NCBI GenBank assembly: GCA_036874045.1 | Contig: JAZBRI010000011.1 | Span: forward strand, 5,580,001-5,644,000 | DNA length: 64,000 nt | Origin: Cymodocea nodosa | Lineage: Eukaryota; Streptophyta; Magnoliopsida; Alismatales; Cymodoceaceae | Direction of reading: 5' to 3' | Shown here: one piece after another, positions 1 through 10,592 of the stretch | Layout: each line of letters starts with the position of its first letter | How positions within the stretch are numbered: position 1 is the first letter of the stretch | Notes under the pieces: generated by a model | What the model saw: only the letters and a program-made list of their open reading frames with translations | Database searches by the model: none | Told to the model about the DNA's origin: nothing | Made by a program: the position numbers and the translations under genes

Positions 1-600
1 TGAGAAAAATAATTTCTTATCCTGTCTATTCCAATCCTTAGGTGTTAAACTAGTAACTAAGTAATTAACTGTGCCTGCATACCAAGGCATTGTGTTAATG
101 GTCATTAATTGTTCATCAAGAAAATTATCCTTAATTTCAATATTTGATTTTTCTATTTGTAATCTTGATAAATGATCTGCTACTACATTCTCACAACCTT
201 TTTTATCTTTAATTTCTAGATCAAATTCTTGTAATAATAATATCCATCGGATCAATCTAGGTTTAGTTTCTTTTTTCTTTATTAGATGTTTTAGAGTTGA
301 ATGATCTGTGTATACTAGTACTTTAGCTCCAATCAGATATGATCTAAACTTTTCTAAAGCAAATACAACAACTAATAATTTTTTTTCAGTAGTTGTGAAA
401 TTAACTTGAGCATCATTTAAGGTTTTACTTGCATAATGAATCACTCTAGGAGATTTTTCTATCTTCTGTCCTAACACTGCTCCTACAGCAAAATCAGAAG
501 CATCACACATTAATTCAAATAGATATTTCCAATTAGGTGCTTGAATTATAGGAGTTGAAATTAAGCTAGTCTTAAGTCTGAAAAATGCTTCCTTACAATT
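1..600 (-). pseudogene. Ath-1 RNase H and start of integrase (partial)
   Basis: This is the downstream end of the Ath-1 gypsy pol on the minus strand, cut by the window start. RNase H would remove the RNA strand during reverse transcription. The frame is open across the segment and parallels Ath-2 at about 52760-53470. It shows the CDAS motif with the first catalytic Asp and the TDH motif with the last one, then VVADHLSR at the RNase H end and a MPWYA segment leading into integrase. The second acidic residue looks lost: TTEKK here against TTEKE in Ath-2. A one-base insertion near 620 puts this frame out of register with the upstream reverse transcriptase. The identification is firm. Activity is unlikely. 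Confidence 0.85.
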
Positions 601-610
601 TTTATGAAAG

Positions 611-1531
611 TTAAATGGAACATCTGTTTAATAGATTAGTTAAAGGTCTAGCTATCTTGCTAAAGTCTTTAATAAATCTTCTATAAAAACCAGCATGTCC
701 TAGAAATGATCTAATATCTTTTACTGATTTAGGTTCTGGTAGATTAGAAATTACTTCTATTTTAGCTTTATCTACTTCCAACCCCTTTTTAGAAACAACA
801 TGCCGTAAGACTATTCCTTGTTTAACCATGAAGTGACATTTTTCCCAATTTAAAACCAGATTTTTTTCCATACAGCGTTCTAATATTTGGTCTAAATTGC
901 TTAAACACAATTCATATGAGTTTCCATATACAGTAAAATCATCCATAAATATTTCTAAAAAATCTTCAGTCATTCTAGTAAATATGCCCTGCACACATCT
1001 TTGAAAGGTAGCTGGCGCATTGCATAATCCGAATGGCATTCTTTTAAAAGCATAAGTTCCATTAGGACAGGTGAAAGTTGTTTTCTTTTGATCCTCTAAT
1101 GCTACTAGAATTTGATTATACCCTGAATACCCATCTAGGAAACAAAAATATTGTTGCCCTGCTAATCTTTCCAGCATTTGATCTATAAAAGGTAAGGGAA
1201 AATGATCTTTCCTAGTCACAGCATTCAGCTTTCTATAGTCTATACATACTCTCCAACCTGATTGAATTCTAGTAGGTATCAAGTCTTGACTTTCATTCCT
1301 AATAACTACTAATCCTAATTTCTTGGGAACTACATGGATTGGACTAACCCACGAGCTATCAAAAATCAGATAAATTATATCATTATCTAACCATTTAACT
1401 ATTTCCTTCCTGACTACTTCTTTAAGGTTTGGATTTAATCTCCTCTCAGGAATTCTAACAGGTTTAACATTCTCTTCCAAATATATGTGGTGACAACATA
1501 AAGTTGAACTTAACCCTTTTATATCAGTCAT
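611..1531 (-). pseudogene. Ath-1 reverse transcriptase (Athila-like Ty3/gypsy)
   Basis: This is an open frame of 306 codons for the RNA-directed DNA polymerase of an Athila-like element. It begins in the pre-RT segment (TDIKGL), followed by the RPERRLNP-like stretch and VPKK. The fingers motif IDYRKLN is near residue 97, FLDGYSGYN near 132, the MPFGLCNAPATFQ motif near 165 and the FMDD catalytic box near 195. An LGHAGFYRRFIKDF connection motif lies near the end. The catalytic aspartates are present, so this domain is well preserved. It ends by frameshift just before RNase H. The pre-RT wording matches the Athila lineage rather than chromovirus-type gypsy elements. The lineage call rests on remembered motifs, not on a tree. 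Confidence 0.9.
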
Positions 1532-2382
1532 AGTCCATCCTATGGCTTCTTTATAACTTTTTACTATATCTTTTAATTTAGCTATTTGATCCTCTTTTAA
1601 ATCTGAAGCAATAATGATTGGATAGGTTCGTTTATCTTCTAGAAATATATAGGTTAATTCAGGAGTAAAGGTTTTAATTCTAAATGCTGCCCATCAGAAG
1701 CTAGAGCTCCAAATTGAACATCATCATTTTTTAAATTAATTTCCTCCCAATCTCCTTCTATATTTATGCTTTCACTTTCTTCTAAAGTTTCAGAATTGAT
1801 TTGCCTATTTAATTCTTCTTGAATCACATCATCTAACATATCTCCTTCATCCTCTAAAAAGTCTATGGTATGTAAAGACATTTCTAACTCTTCAAACCTT
1901 TCTGGTTTGAAAATATTTAATTGAGTATCCTCATTACCATATGCTAACTTCATTACTCCAGTTTTACAATTTATAACAGCCCCTGATGTTGCTAAAAATG
2001 GCATTCCCAAAATTAAAGATGTATCACTATTTTTATGCTTAATTTGTTGGGAATCCAAAATTACAATATCAATAGGATATATAAAATTTTTGATTTTAAT
2101 TAAGACATCCTCTATTTTTCCTCTAGGGTATCTTATACTTCTATCAGCTAATTGAATAACAATACTAGTAGGAGTTAAGCCTTCTAATCCTAAGGATGTA
2201 AATATATCACTTGGCATAACATTTATACCTGCACCTAAGTCTATTAAGGTTCTTTCTAGAATGGTATTTCCTATGGTGCATGATATAACAGGGATTCCAG
2301 GATCAGATAACTTTTTAGGAATTTGTGGCAGAAATAAGGAACTACTTTGCTCAGCTAAAAAGACCTTTCTATGAACTTTTCG
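1532..2382 (-). pseudogene. Ath-1 aspartic protease and protease-RT linker
   Basis: This segment would encode the retroviral-type aspartic protease that cuts the Gag-Pol polyprotein, plus an acidic linker. The active-site stretch reads DLGAG, with the catalytic Asp at about 2260, in place of the usual Athila DLGAS. After it come MPSDIF, LADRSIRYPRG, YPIDIVILD and the GMPFLAT flap-like motif. A Glu/Asp-rich linker follows (LDEDEGDM-type, near 1850) before the VFLE-type start of the RT region. The frame is open from the active site to about 1654. A stop at about 2380 separates it from the gag-like frame, to which it is otherwise in phase. Ath-2 carries the same arrangement at 51071-51777. Confidence 0.85.
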
Positions 2383-3405
2383 CTATCTTTTCTTAGTACA
2401 CCAATCCTTAAGAAATTTAGCACAAGGTGGCATTTTCTGCAATAGATCTAACAAAGGAATGTTAACTTGTACTTTTTCAAAAATTTCTCTGATTTTCTCT
2501 TGTCTTTCAGGATAGGGTGCTAAAGATTTTGATTTCAAAGACTCTTTTTCTTTCAATTGATTTGTTTGATCGTTTTTAGCTTCATTCGCAGATTTAGATT
2601 GTTCTTCAGTGATTTCTAGATTTTCAGCTATTACATTTTCATTGTCATTTTGATTTTTACTCTTATCCACCTTCACATCATTTTCATTTTGAGTTCTTGG
2701 TGGTATATCAGTTCCAGATCTTAATGTTACACATACATCTTCTAGATTTTCGTTACTTTGATGATGTTTTTGCATATCATTTTTGTGATTATGATCTTCA
2801 ATTATTTTTAGTTTTAAAGTGCATTCTTTAAATTCTCTTGCATTAGTATTTTCTGTTTGCTGTATATTTTGCAAATTATTCAGGTTTATAACATTATAAT
2901 TTTCATTGTCCTGTTGCATAACTTGTATTTTCATTGCATTTTTGTCTAATGCTTTTAATTTTGTTTTTAGATCATCTAATTTCATTGCATTCACTTGTTG
3001 ATCAATTTTCTTTATGGTTTTTTCAGTTTCGTAAATTATATCCCTTTTAGGTTCTGAATATGCCTCCTTATAGTTTAATTGGTTGACTTCTTGTTGTTGA
3101 CACACAAAGTATTCCAGTTTGTCTAGATTTTGCTTTATACTATGCTCTAGTCTGTCATAGCTATCCCAAACTTCAGTGTCTCTCATCATATTACACATTC
3201 TATACTGACTATTAGTTGGGTAAACTATAGGATTTTCATACTCAGCTCTATTATATTGAGGATAATTCATTTGTTGTTCATGAGATTTAACCATCTGTAA
3301 ACGTCTCAATTTAAAACAGTTAGAAATGTCGTGTCCTTCAGAATTGCAGAATTCACATATGCTAATTACAGGTTTCAGAAATCATTAAGCATAAGCATAT
3401 GCCAT
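2383..3405 (-). pseudogene. Ath-1 gag-like frame without a capsid domain
   Basis: This is the first frame after the LTR and primer site. The likely start is the ATG at 3405, matched in Ath-2 at 50035, but it is followed within eight codons by TAA and TGA. A zinc knuckle CEFCNSEGHDISNC (C-X2-C-X4-H-X4-C) lies within the first 40 codons. After it come about 250 residues of Lys/Glu/Asn/Gln-rich, probably helical linker. The end is Athila-like: VTLRSG, then PYPER, IPLLDLLQKMPPCAKFLKDW just before protease. No capsid domain is visible, and only about 105 bp separate the LTR from the start codon, so there is no room for one. Nucleic-acid binding by the knuckle is a family expectation. The role of the linker is unknown. 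Confidence 0.75.
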
Positions 3406-3484
3406 ATTCTCAATTACAGAAGAAAACACACAACTTTGGCTATTAAAACGAAACAGCTCTAACAGTTGCTTATATCAATTCAAT

Positions 3485-3502
3485 TCCCCAGCAACGGCGC
3501 CA
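3485..3502 (-). other. Ath-1 primer binding site, tRNA-Asp type
   Basis: Read on the minus strand, the 18 bases start TGGCGCCGTTGC and match the complement of the plant tRNA-Asp 3' end with one mismatch (CTGGGG for CCGGGG). Athila and related gypsy elements are known to prime from tRNA-Asp. The site lies eight bases inside the LTR edge at 3510 and fixes the element orientation. Confidence 0.9.
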
Positions 3503-4936
3503 TAAAACTTGTTTGGTTTTTCCTAGCACTACACTAGAAAAACATAGATTTGTTACTTCTGTTTTTACTTAGTTAATTTATCTTTATGCCTATTCTTTCT
3601 TTTAGAAGTAAACAAACTACCTTTAATACAATTTAGATATTAATTCCAATTTGTACTTTAATTGCAAGTGCACAGTATCTATTGTATCAGTGTGCAAGTA
3701 CAGGTCAATCCCATAGGGAATTGCTGACGAATTTGAGAACTGTTCGTTTGTTAACAATCAAATTTATATATTCAATAAGCTCTCCATTGACTTACAGTTA
3801 ACTCAACGGACTAAGTTCGTTGAGTTATGGCTAACTCAACGGACTAACCTCGTAGACTTAAGTTAACACCACGAGCCTATCTTTCCTATTTAATACTACT
3901 ATTTACAGAGGAATTCGGCCAACCATTGGGCGATTCCATAGATTGTAAATAACATCAATTAAGCTCTTTAATGCTAGTTAACATTGGATTTATCATTAAG
4001 CAATACGAACATTCAGATAATTCAAACAGTAACCATTAAAATCTTTAAGTCTTTTGAACGAACCAATTTCAGTAAACTATAAAACTAAAATAAACATAAA
4101 ACAATCACAAAACTGATACAGATAACATTAATCACGATACAACACAAACAATACAACACTCAAATACAACATACAAACATAGATAAATTGTTTTTGGTAT
4201 TTTTGTTTTAATATGAACATGGAAATGGGCGATAGGTGAAATGTAAAGAAATCTCACTTGATAGTAAATACTTTTGACACTACTTGCAACACGATTACAC
4301 CACTGAAAATTAAACAACTTACAATCCTGTCTCCTCTCCCTATAGAATCGCGAGTCCAGAATTGCAAGATGATCTCCTCTTCAGCATACAAGCATCAACT
4401 CGAAGCCAAGGCTAAAAGCTTTACGATCTCCTAAAATATGAGTCGGCGCTTGGTGAAAATGGCTTCCCTTCCCACGACGCGATCACTCCTCACAGTGGTT
4501 GTCAGGCACTGTGTTTGGCTCGGAATCGACCCGACATCAGGCAAGTATCCTCACAGACCTCTGATGGTTGGTGATTATGGTGGTGATGATGGTGATGATG
4601 ATGGTTGGTGTGGTACTTCAGAGAATTGCGTCGCCGATCCTCCTCTGCACACATTGTCCGCCCATCGATCACACACTTCTTCTTTTTTTCTTCTTTTCTT
4701 TTATATTTCTTCAATAGTAACTGCTTCTACTTGATTGGTCAGTTGTATTTCCTTCATTCATATCAACGGCGATGCTTTCTTCTCCCTACGCGATACGTGC
4801 AAACGTGGTTTTTCTCTTCCAACTGTCTGTTCCTACAACCGCTAAAGTGGCATATTAGAAAATATATAGTCCGTGGAGTTACAGATAACCCAACGGACTT
4901 TCTTTTTTGATTTAACTATAAAACACATGCATAAAT

Positions 4937-5062
4937 TTAACTATCCGATGCTCAGGTGCATTTCGGATACTTATAAACTTAACTATCCAATGCTTAGTTG
5001 CATTTCGGATAGTTATAAACTTAACTATCCGATGCTCAGATGCATTTCGGATAGTTACAAAT
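4937..5062. repeat. Three tandem 42-bp hairpin repeats in the Ath-1 LTR
   Basis: Three copies of a 42-bp unit run at 4937-4978, 4979-5020 and 5021-5062. Each unit is an imperfect inverted repeat: one arm TAACTATCCGA, a middle rich in GCATTT, and the other arm TCGGATAGTTA. Further copies of the same hairpin stand alone near 5157-5196 and 5293-5330. The array is absent from the same place in the Ath-2 LTR. Confidence 0.95.
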
Positions 5063-5104
5063 AACTCACCGATATATAACTTAAGTAAATCTACCAGATC
5101 TCAA

Positions 5105-5383
5105 CACGTGTCAGCAGTAGTTTAATCATAAAATAACATTTCGGAGAGTTATAGGTCTAACTATCCGATTCTCAGATGCATTTCGGATAGTTACAGCTAA
5201 CTCACAAAAAATCCACTAAGTCAATTTCCCAGAACATGACACGTGTCCTCAGCTATTTTATAAATAAAAAGAGATTTCAGAGAGTTACAGGGATAACTAT
5301 CCGATGCCCAGCTGCAATTTCGGATAGTTATAGATAACTCACTGAAAGTTCACTTAAGTCATTCATTATGGTTTCGACATGTG
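5105..5383. repeat. About 137-bp degenerate repeats with G-boxes in the Ath-1 LTR
   Basis: G-box-like cores sit at 5105-5110 (CACGTG), 5240-5245 (CACGTG) and 5378-5383 (CATGTG), about 135 and 138 bp apart. Between them the order of motifs repeats: GAGTTA, TAACTATCCGA, TTTCGGATAGTTA, TAACTCAC, ACTTAAGT. This is a likely enhancer-type array in U3. Confidence 0.8.
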
Positions 5384-5457
5384 TACTTCAGGAAATAATA
5401 AAACATTCTCTCAAAACATAATTGTTTGGCAATTTAAACATAACTATTCAATACATA

Positions 5458-5553
5458 TTCGGTCTGTTAAACATAACTGTCCGAATTTGTTCAGTATGTT
5501 AAACATAACTGTCCGAATTTGTTCGGTATGTTAAATATAACTGTCCAAAATAT
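5458..5553. repeat. Three tandem 32-bp repeats in the Ath-1 LTR
   Basis: Units at 5458-5489, 5490-5521 and 5522-5553 share the core GTTAAACATAACTGTCCGAA with few changes. They lie about 200 bp from the outer LTR edge, in U3. Confidence 0.9.
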
Positions 5554-5771
5554 CAGAATATTCGGATACTTAAGAATTTCATAGTCTGCAACTTACCGAC
5601 AGTTCATAAATGTACTAAATTAACATTAATTCCCCCCAAATTAAGTAGATTCTTCAATTAAAGCATATAATAGTGCAATTATAACATAATGGCTTATTTC
5701 TTATATGATAAGCTAAATATTATGCAATTAACCATCATTTAACCGTTAATAATATGCACTTTTTCATTCTA

Positions 5772-7021
5772 AACACTTGCCTTTGTAAGCAATATGAAAA
5801 TCAAGCTTTATCAGATGGATGTTAAAAGTGCATTTCTTAATGGCATTCGACAAGAAGAAGTATATGTAGAACAGCCACCAAGTTTTGAAGATGAAGAAAG
5901 ACCAAACCATGTATACAAACTGAATAAAGCTCTCTATGGTTTGAAGCAAGCACCACGTGCATGGTATGATAAACTGAAGAGTTTCCTTCTTGAGAATCAG
6001 TTTAACATAGGAACTATAGACAACACTTTATTTATCAAATCAGTAAGTTCTCATATGTTGATTATTCAGATCTACGTGGATGATATCATTTTTGGTGCTA
6101 CTCATGAGAAACTATGTCATGATTTTCAAATCTTAATGAAGAATGAATTTGAGATGAGTCTTATGGGAGAATTAAAATTCTTTCTAGGATTACAAATTCA
6201 TCAACTTCAGCATGACATCTTCCTGAATCAAGAAAAATTTTGCAAAGAGATTCTCTTGAAATTTGGTATGGATAAATCCAAAGTAGCAAATATACCTATG
6301 AACTCAAATGAAAAACTTGATAAGGACATCTTTGGCATTTCAGTGGATCAAAAGAAATACAAAGGCATGATTGGATCATTTCTATATCTAACAGCCAGTA
6401 GACCAGACATAATGTTCAGTGTTTGTGCTTGTGCAAGATATCAAGTCTCTCCAAAAGCATCACACTTAAAAGTAGTTAAACGTATATTTAAATATCTATA
6501 GGATACCAAAGATTTTGGCTTATTTTATTCTTCACAGAATCATTTGATATTAGTAGGATACAATAATGCAGATTATGCAGGATGCACATCAGATCGAAAA
6601 AGCACTAGTGAGACATGTCAGTTGCTTGGTCATTCACTTGTTTCTTGGTTTAGCAGGAAACAAAACTCTATAGCTCTATCCACCATTGAAGCTAAATATA
6701 TGGCAGCAAGCCTATGTTGTGCATAGATTTTATGGATGCAACAAACTCTAGCAGATTATAAGCTAAATTTTCAGAATACCATTATTTACTGTGACAGTAG
6801 CAGTGCCATCAATCTTTCCAAAAATATAGTTCTACACTCTAGAGCAAAACATATTGAGATTAGGCATCACTTTCTAAGAGACCATGTTGAAAAAGGTCAT
6901 ATTTCCTTAGAATATGTCTCTACTAAAGAACAACTTGCAGATATTTTCACAAAACCATTATCTAAATCTGCATTTAATCATATTAGACGAAATTTAGGGA
7001 TTTGCTCTTTATATGATTTAT
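5772..7021 (+). pseudogene. SirA-1 reverse transcriptase and RNase H (5' end split off by Ath-1)
   Basis: This is the C-terminal half of a Sirevirus-type copia pol. It begins inside RT where Ath-1 inserted and shows YQMDVKSAFLNG, KALYGLKQAPRAWYDKL, the intact catalytic YVDDIIFGAT box near 6080, FFLGLQIHQL, and GSFLYLTASRPDIMFSVC. RNase H follows: DRKSTSETCQLLG, STIEAKYMAAS, and the CDSSSAINLSKN and RAKHIEIRHHFLRD motifs, ending LGICSLYDL and TAA at 7019-7021. In-frame stops or frameshifts lie at about 6500 and 6724 (TAG where sister copies have CAG). The wording (FGAT, LVSWFSRKQNSIALSTTEAEY) is that of Sireviruses. Not functional. Confidence 0.92.
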
Positions 7022-7378
7022 AATTTCATATCTTTCTACTCTCCAAGATCACAACTAGGAGTTTATTCTACTAACATCTTTGTTTTGCAGCAACTTAGTC
7101 ATTCTTTTGATAATCAACTATAATTGCTCCACCAAGTCAGTATCTTACTTCTCACTCCTTTTGACAATCAACAAAAAAGGGGGAGAAAGACCATATTTTG
7201 GTAGCAGACTGTAGTAAAATAGGGGGAGAAACTCAGGAGGAGTAATCTTAGAAAAATAGGGGGAGTTTCTAAAATTCATTATTCTGTAATCCTTGTGTGC
7301 CTTTCTATATAGATATACAGGGAGAGAAATACATGTAATATATTGTAAGGTTTTTGCCATTATCAAAAAGGGGGAGAT
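7022..7378 (+). other. SirA-1 3' untranslated region with four polypurine tracts
   Basis: This non-coding stretch runs from the pol stop to the 3' LTR. It holds four GGGGGAG tracts at about 7180, 7221, 7257 and 7369. The last one (CAAAAAGGGGGAGAT) abuts the LTR and is the plus-strand primer site. Multiplied polypurine tracts at this place are a known trait of Sireviruses. Confidence 0.85.
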
Positions 7379-8739
7379 TGAAAGGACCTCTAGATTTCAA
7401 TAATGCAAAAATCAATGTGAGGTTTTAAAATTGTATTTCTCAGGTTTAATAGTCAGCACGAGAGCAGAAGTTGATACAGACAGTTTAAAGTTTGCTGCAG
7501 GTGATAAAAAGGACTTCGAAAGGTTACCAGGCTTAACTATTCGAAAGAGAAACATTTTCGGTGAGTTAACAGTCTAAGTATCCGAAAGGCAGTATAAAGC
7601 AGTAGCAATACAATCAGACAGTTAGAAGATTAAGTATCCAACAGTTAGAAGGTTTTTAGAGAGTTAGAAAGATGGATGTATGAAAATCAAAAAGTTACTG
7701 GAGTTAACTATTCAAAATCTTAAAGAGTTTCGGTGAGTTACAAGAATAACCATCTGAAGCTTAAGTCGTTGAATTTCCTACGTGCAGAAATCCAAACAGA
7801 AGTTTAAAAGGAAAATCAGAAAGTTATTAGAGTTAACTATCCGAAATCTTGAAGCATTTCGGTGAGTTACAAGTATAACTATCCGAAAGTTAAGTCAATC
7901 TATTATGCACGTACTAAATTAAATAAAGCAGTTAGAAACTTAATGAAGGATTTTGAAGGGTTACTGTAGCTAACTATTCGACAGTTAAATAACAGTTTAG
8001 TAAGTTACAGTTGCAAGTATTTGATTGAATGACAGCTCTCATTGTACAATCTTAAATCCTACATGGCAGAAAGACTTAAGTGATTCTTCGGTGAGTTACA
8101 AACATCCTTCGGAGAGTTACACAGCTAACTATTCGAAAGGTTGGGAAAATTGGAAGGATATCTTGAAATATCTTCCTAAACGGTAACTTACCATATTTGA
8201 GACTGAAATCTGATCAAGTACAGCAGAATACATCCGTTAGAAGAAAAATATGATCGTTACACATGTTTAGTATATATACAAGATACAGACAACAGAATTA
8301 GCTTAGCTTTTGCTCATACACATATTTACACCAAGCTCAACAGAAGAAAGCCTTAGAGATCAAATCATCTTCAACATTTACAGACTCAATTTCAGAAGCT
8401 CATCATGCACTCAACTCTGATACTTTCAAGCTAGTGTTTACTAAAGTACATGGATCAAAATTTCAGAGAAAGATTGGTTGGAGCTACCACTAGAAAGCTC
8501 AAGTGAATGGTTGGTTCTTACTTTAACCTTAAAGCAAGTGATTGTAAGTTTGTGAAAGTTTAGTGAAGCCCAAGTATCCCTTGGGGGTGGACTAGCCGTT
8601 ATTGGTGAACCACCTAAAATCTTTGTGTGTTTTTCTTTTATCGTGTGCTTGCTAATTCTAATTATCAATCTACCATTAAAAGACTAAGAAACAAATTATT
8701 ACCAATCACCCCCCTCTGGTAAGCTATAAGGTCCTAACA
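7379..8739 (+). repeat. SirA-1 3' LTR
   Basis: This LTR of 1361 bp runs from TGAAAGGACC to GGTCCTAACA. The left edge follows a polypurine tract directly. The right edge abuts RT sequence of another copy (SirA-2). It holds many copies of GAGTTA / TAACTATCCGAA-type motifs, a TATA box (TATATATA, 8271-8278), and the U5 motif CCCAAGTATCCCTTGGG, a small hairpin. Near the end lies ATCACCCCCCTCTGG, the A-family form of the C-rich tract shared with SirB LTRs. Confidence 0.9.
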
Positions 8740-9560
8740 AGAAAGACCAAACCATGTTTATAAACTAAATAAAGCTCTTTATGGTCTAAAGCAAGCACCA
8801 CGTGCATGGTATGATAACTTGAAGGGTTTCCTTCTTGAAAATCAATTTAACATAGGAACTATAGATAATACTCTTTTTATCAAGTCAGAAAATTCTCATA
8901 TGTTGATCATTCAGATTTATGTTGATGATATTATTTTTGGTGCCACAAATGAGAAACTATGTCATGACTTTCAAAGTTTAATGAAGAATGAATTTGAAAT
9001 GAGTCTTATGGAAGAATTAAAATTTCAAATATTTATAGGATACAAAAGACTTTGGCTTATTTTATTCATCACAAAATCATCTAATATTAGTAGGTTACAG
9101 TGATGCAGACTATGCAAGATGCAAATCAGATCGAAAAAGCACTAGTGGTACATGTCAACTACTTGGTCACTCTCTTGTTTCATAGTTTAGCAGGAAACAA
9201 AATTCTATAGCACTCTCTACAACTGAAGCTGAATACATGGTAGCAGGTTTATGCTATGCACAGATCCTATGAATGCAACAAACTTTGGTAGATTATAAAC
9301 TTAAATTTTAGAATACAATTATTTACTATGATAGTAGTAGTGCCATAAATCTCTCCAAAAATATAGTCCTACACTCTAGAGCAAAACATATCGAGATTAG
9401 GCACCACTTTCTAAGAGACCATGTTGAAAAAGGTCATATTTCCTTAGAATATGTCTCTACTAAAGAACAACTAGCAGATATTTTCACCAAACCCTTATCT
9501 GAATCTGCATTTTATCATATTAGACGAAACTTAGGGATTTGTTCTTTGTATGATTTATAA
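8740..9560 (+). pseudogene. SirA-2 RT remnant and RNase H, internally deleted
   Basis: SirA-2 pol resumes here after the SirA-1 insertion, starting at the same RT position as SirA-1 base 5903. It keeps KALYGLKQAPRAWYD and the YVDDIIFGATNEKL box, then jumps from ELKF (about 9028) to IFIGYKRLW. Comparison with SirA-1 shows that about 310 bp of RT C-terminus and connection are missing, with AAAT-type microhomology at the join. RNase H follows with stops (TAG for TGG in LVSWF near 9186; TGA for TGG near 9272) and ends at a TAA at about 9560. A clear pseudogene. Confidence 0.9.
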
Positions 9561-9923
9561 TTCAATCCTTCTCTCCTCTCCAAGCTCACAACTAGGAGCT
9601 TGTCCTACTAACATTTCAGGCATCAACTTAGCTAAAATTTCAGGCTAGCTGCGAACTTTCCAGATATAATTGCTCCACAAAGTTAGTTACATAATATTCA
9701 CTCCTTTTGACAAGTGGCAAAATAGGGGGAGAAAAACACAATATCATTTTAACAAGCTACAGTAAAGTAGAGGGAGTAAACTCAGAAAAATAGGGGGAGC
9801 AATTTCAATTTCAAACTCTGTATCCTATTTCTTCTTTGTACGTTTATCTATATAGCTATATATAGGGTGAGAAATACATGTAATATATTGTAAGGTTTTT
9901 GCCATTATCAAAAAGGAGGAGAT
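9561..9923 (+). other. SirA-2 3' untranslated region with polypurine tracts
   Basis: This matches the 3' region of SirA-1. Purine tracts lie at about 9726, 9795 and 9911-9923 (AAAAAGGAGGAGAT, slightly decayed). The last adjoins the LTR. Confidence 0.8.
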
Positions 9924-10592
9924 TGAAAGGACCTCTAGATTTTGATAATGTAAAAATCAATGAGAGGAATCAAATTGTATTTCACAGTCAAGATAGCTCA
10001 GCAAAATCAGGAGGTAGATAAACAAATAAAGGTAGTTCAGAAATAGTTGCTATAGAGCTATAAGAAAATCGAACAGTTACAGGCTTAAGTATCTAAAGAA
10101 TTAGTTTAAAGTAGCCGAAACACCGTCAGATAGTTAGAAGAATAACTATCCGAAAATAAAAGGTCTTTAGAGAGTTTTTAAAGGTAGCTGACTGAATGAT
10201 TGGAGAGTTAAGGCGCTAACTATCTGAAAGTTCAAGAAATTCAGAAATATAGGAAAGCCAACTATCCGAAACTTAAGTTAGTGAATTTCCCATGTGTAGA
10301 AATCTAGAATAGAAGCTTAAAAGATTTTTCAGAGAGTTAGAAAGTTAACTATCCGAAAAAATAGGAAGTTTCAAAAGGTTACAAACTTAACTATCTGAAA
10401 CTTAAGTCATTCTATTATGAACATGCAGAAATAAGAAAGCAATCGAAAGCTTAAAGAAAATCGGAGAGTTACTGTAGCTAACTATCCGATAGTCAAAACA
10501 TTTAGGTAAGTTACAACTACAAGTATCCGAACTTATGACACTTCACATGTACAACTTAAGATCCCACGTGGCAAAAGGATTTAAGTGGATTA
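9924..10592 (+). repeat. SirA-2 3' LTR, left part only
   Basis: This LTR starts TGAAAGGACC after a polypurine tract and is broken off at 10592 by the insertion of the SirA-3 5' LTR, in the stretch AAGTGGAT that continues in other copies with the TTTCGGTGAGTTAC motif. The right part of this LTR is not present downstream, because the 3' end of SirA-3 is deleted. Confidence 0.85.

Larger units (their letters stand above)
3510..5766 (-). repeat. Ath-1 5' LTR
   Basis: This long terminal repeat of 2257 bp reads TGAAAAAGTG... to ...AAACA on the minus strand. Both ends are fixed by comparison with the Ath-2 LTR (47678-49927), by the primer site inside, and by the SirA-1 RT resuming on the outside. 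The flanking five bases at 5767-5771 (TTCTA) are the likely target duplication; its partner is off the window. The U3 half (4900-5766) is packed with short repeats and G-boxes (CACGTG). The U5 end contains the 'gacctgtacttgcac' and 'gtgcacttgcaatt' motifs seen in all Athila-type LTRs here. Open frames on either strand inside it (for example 4132-5064) are chance. Confidence 0.9.

Noticed and set aside
4560-4620. GGTGATGAT run, and TTG runs at 19481-19532 and 27381-27436, as separate microsatellite loci
   Set aside because: The first is part of the Athila LTR and the others encode polyglutamine in ORF3. Short and imperfect, so not listed as independent loci.
4937-5062. Regular repeats that might suggest a CRISPR-like array
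   Set aside because: Units are contiguous 42-bp tandem copies without spacers in a plant LTR, and no cas genes are present.
4132-5064. Several open frames on both strands, one with a repeated 14-residue peptide
   Set aside because: They lie inside the Ath-1 LTR. The peptide repeat is only the translation of the 42-bp DNA repeat, and the frames are not kept in the Ath-2 LTR.
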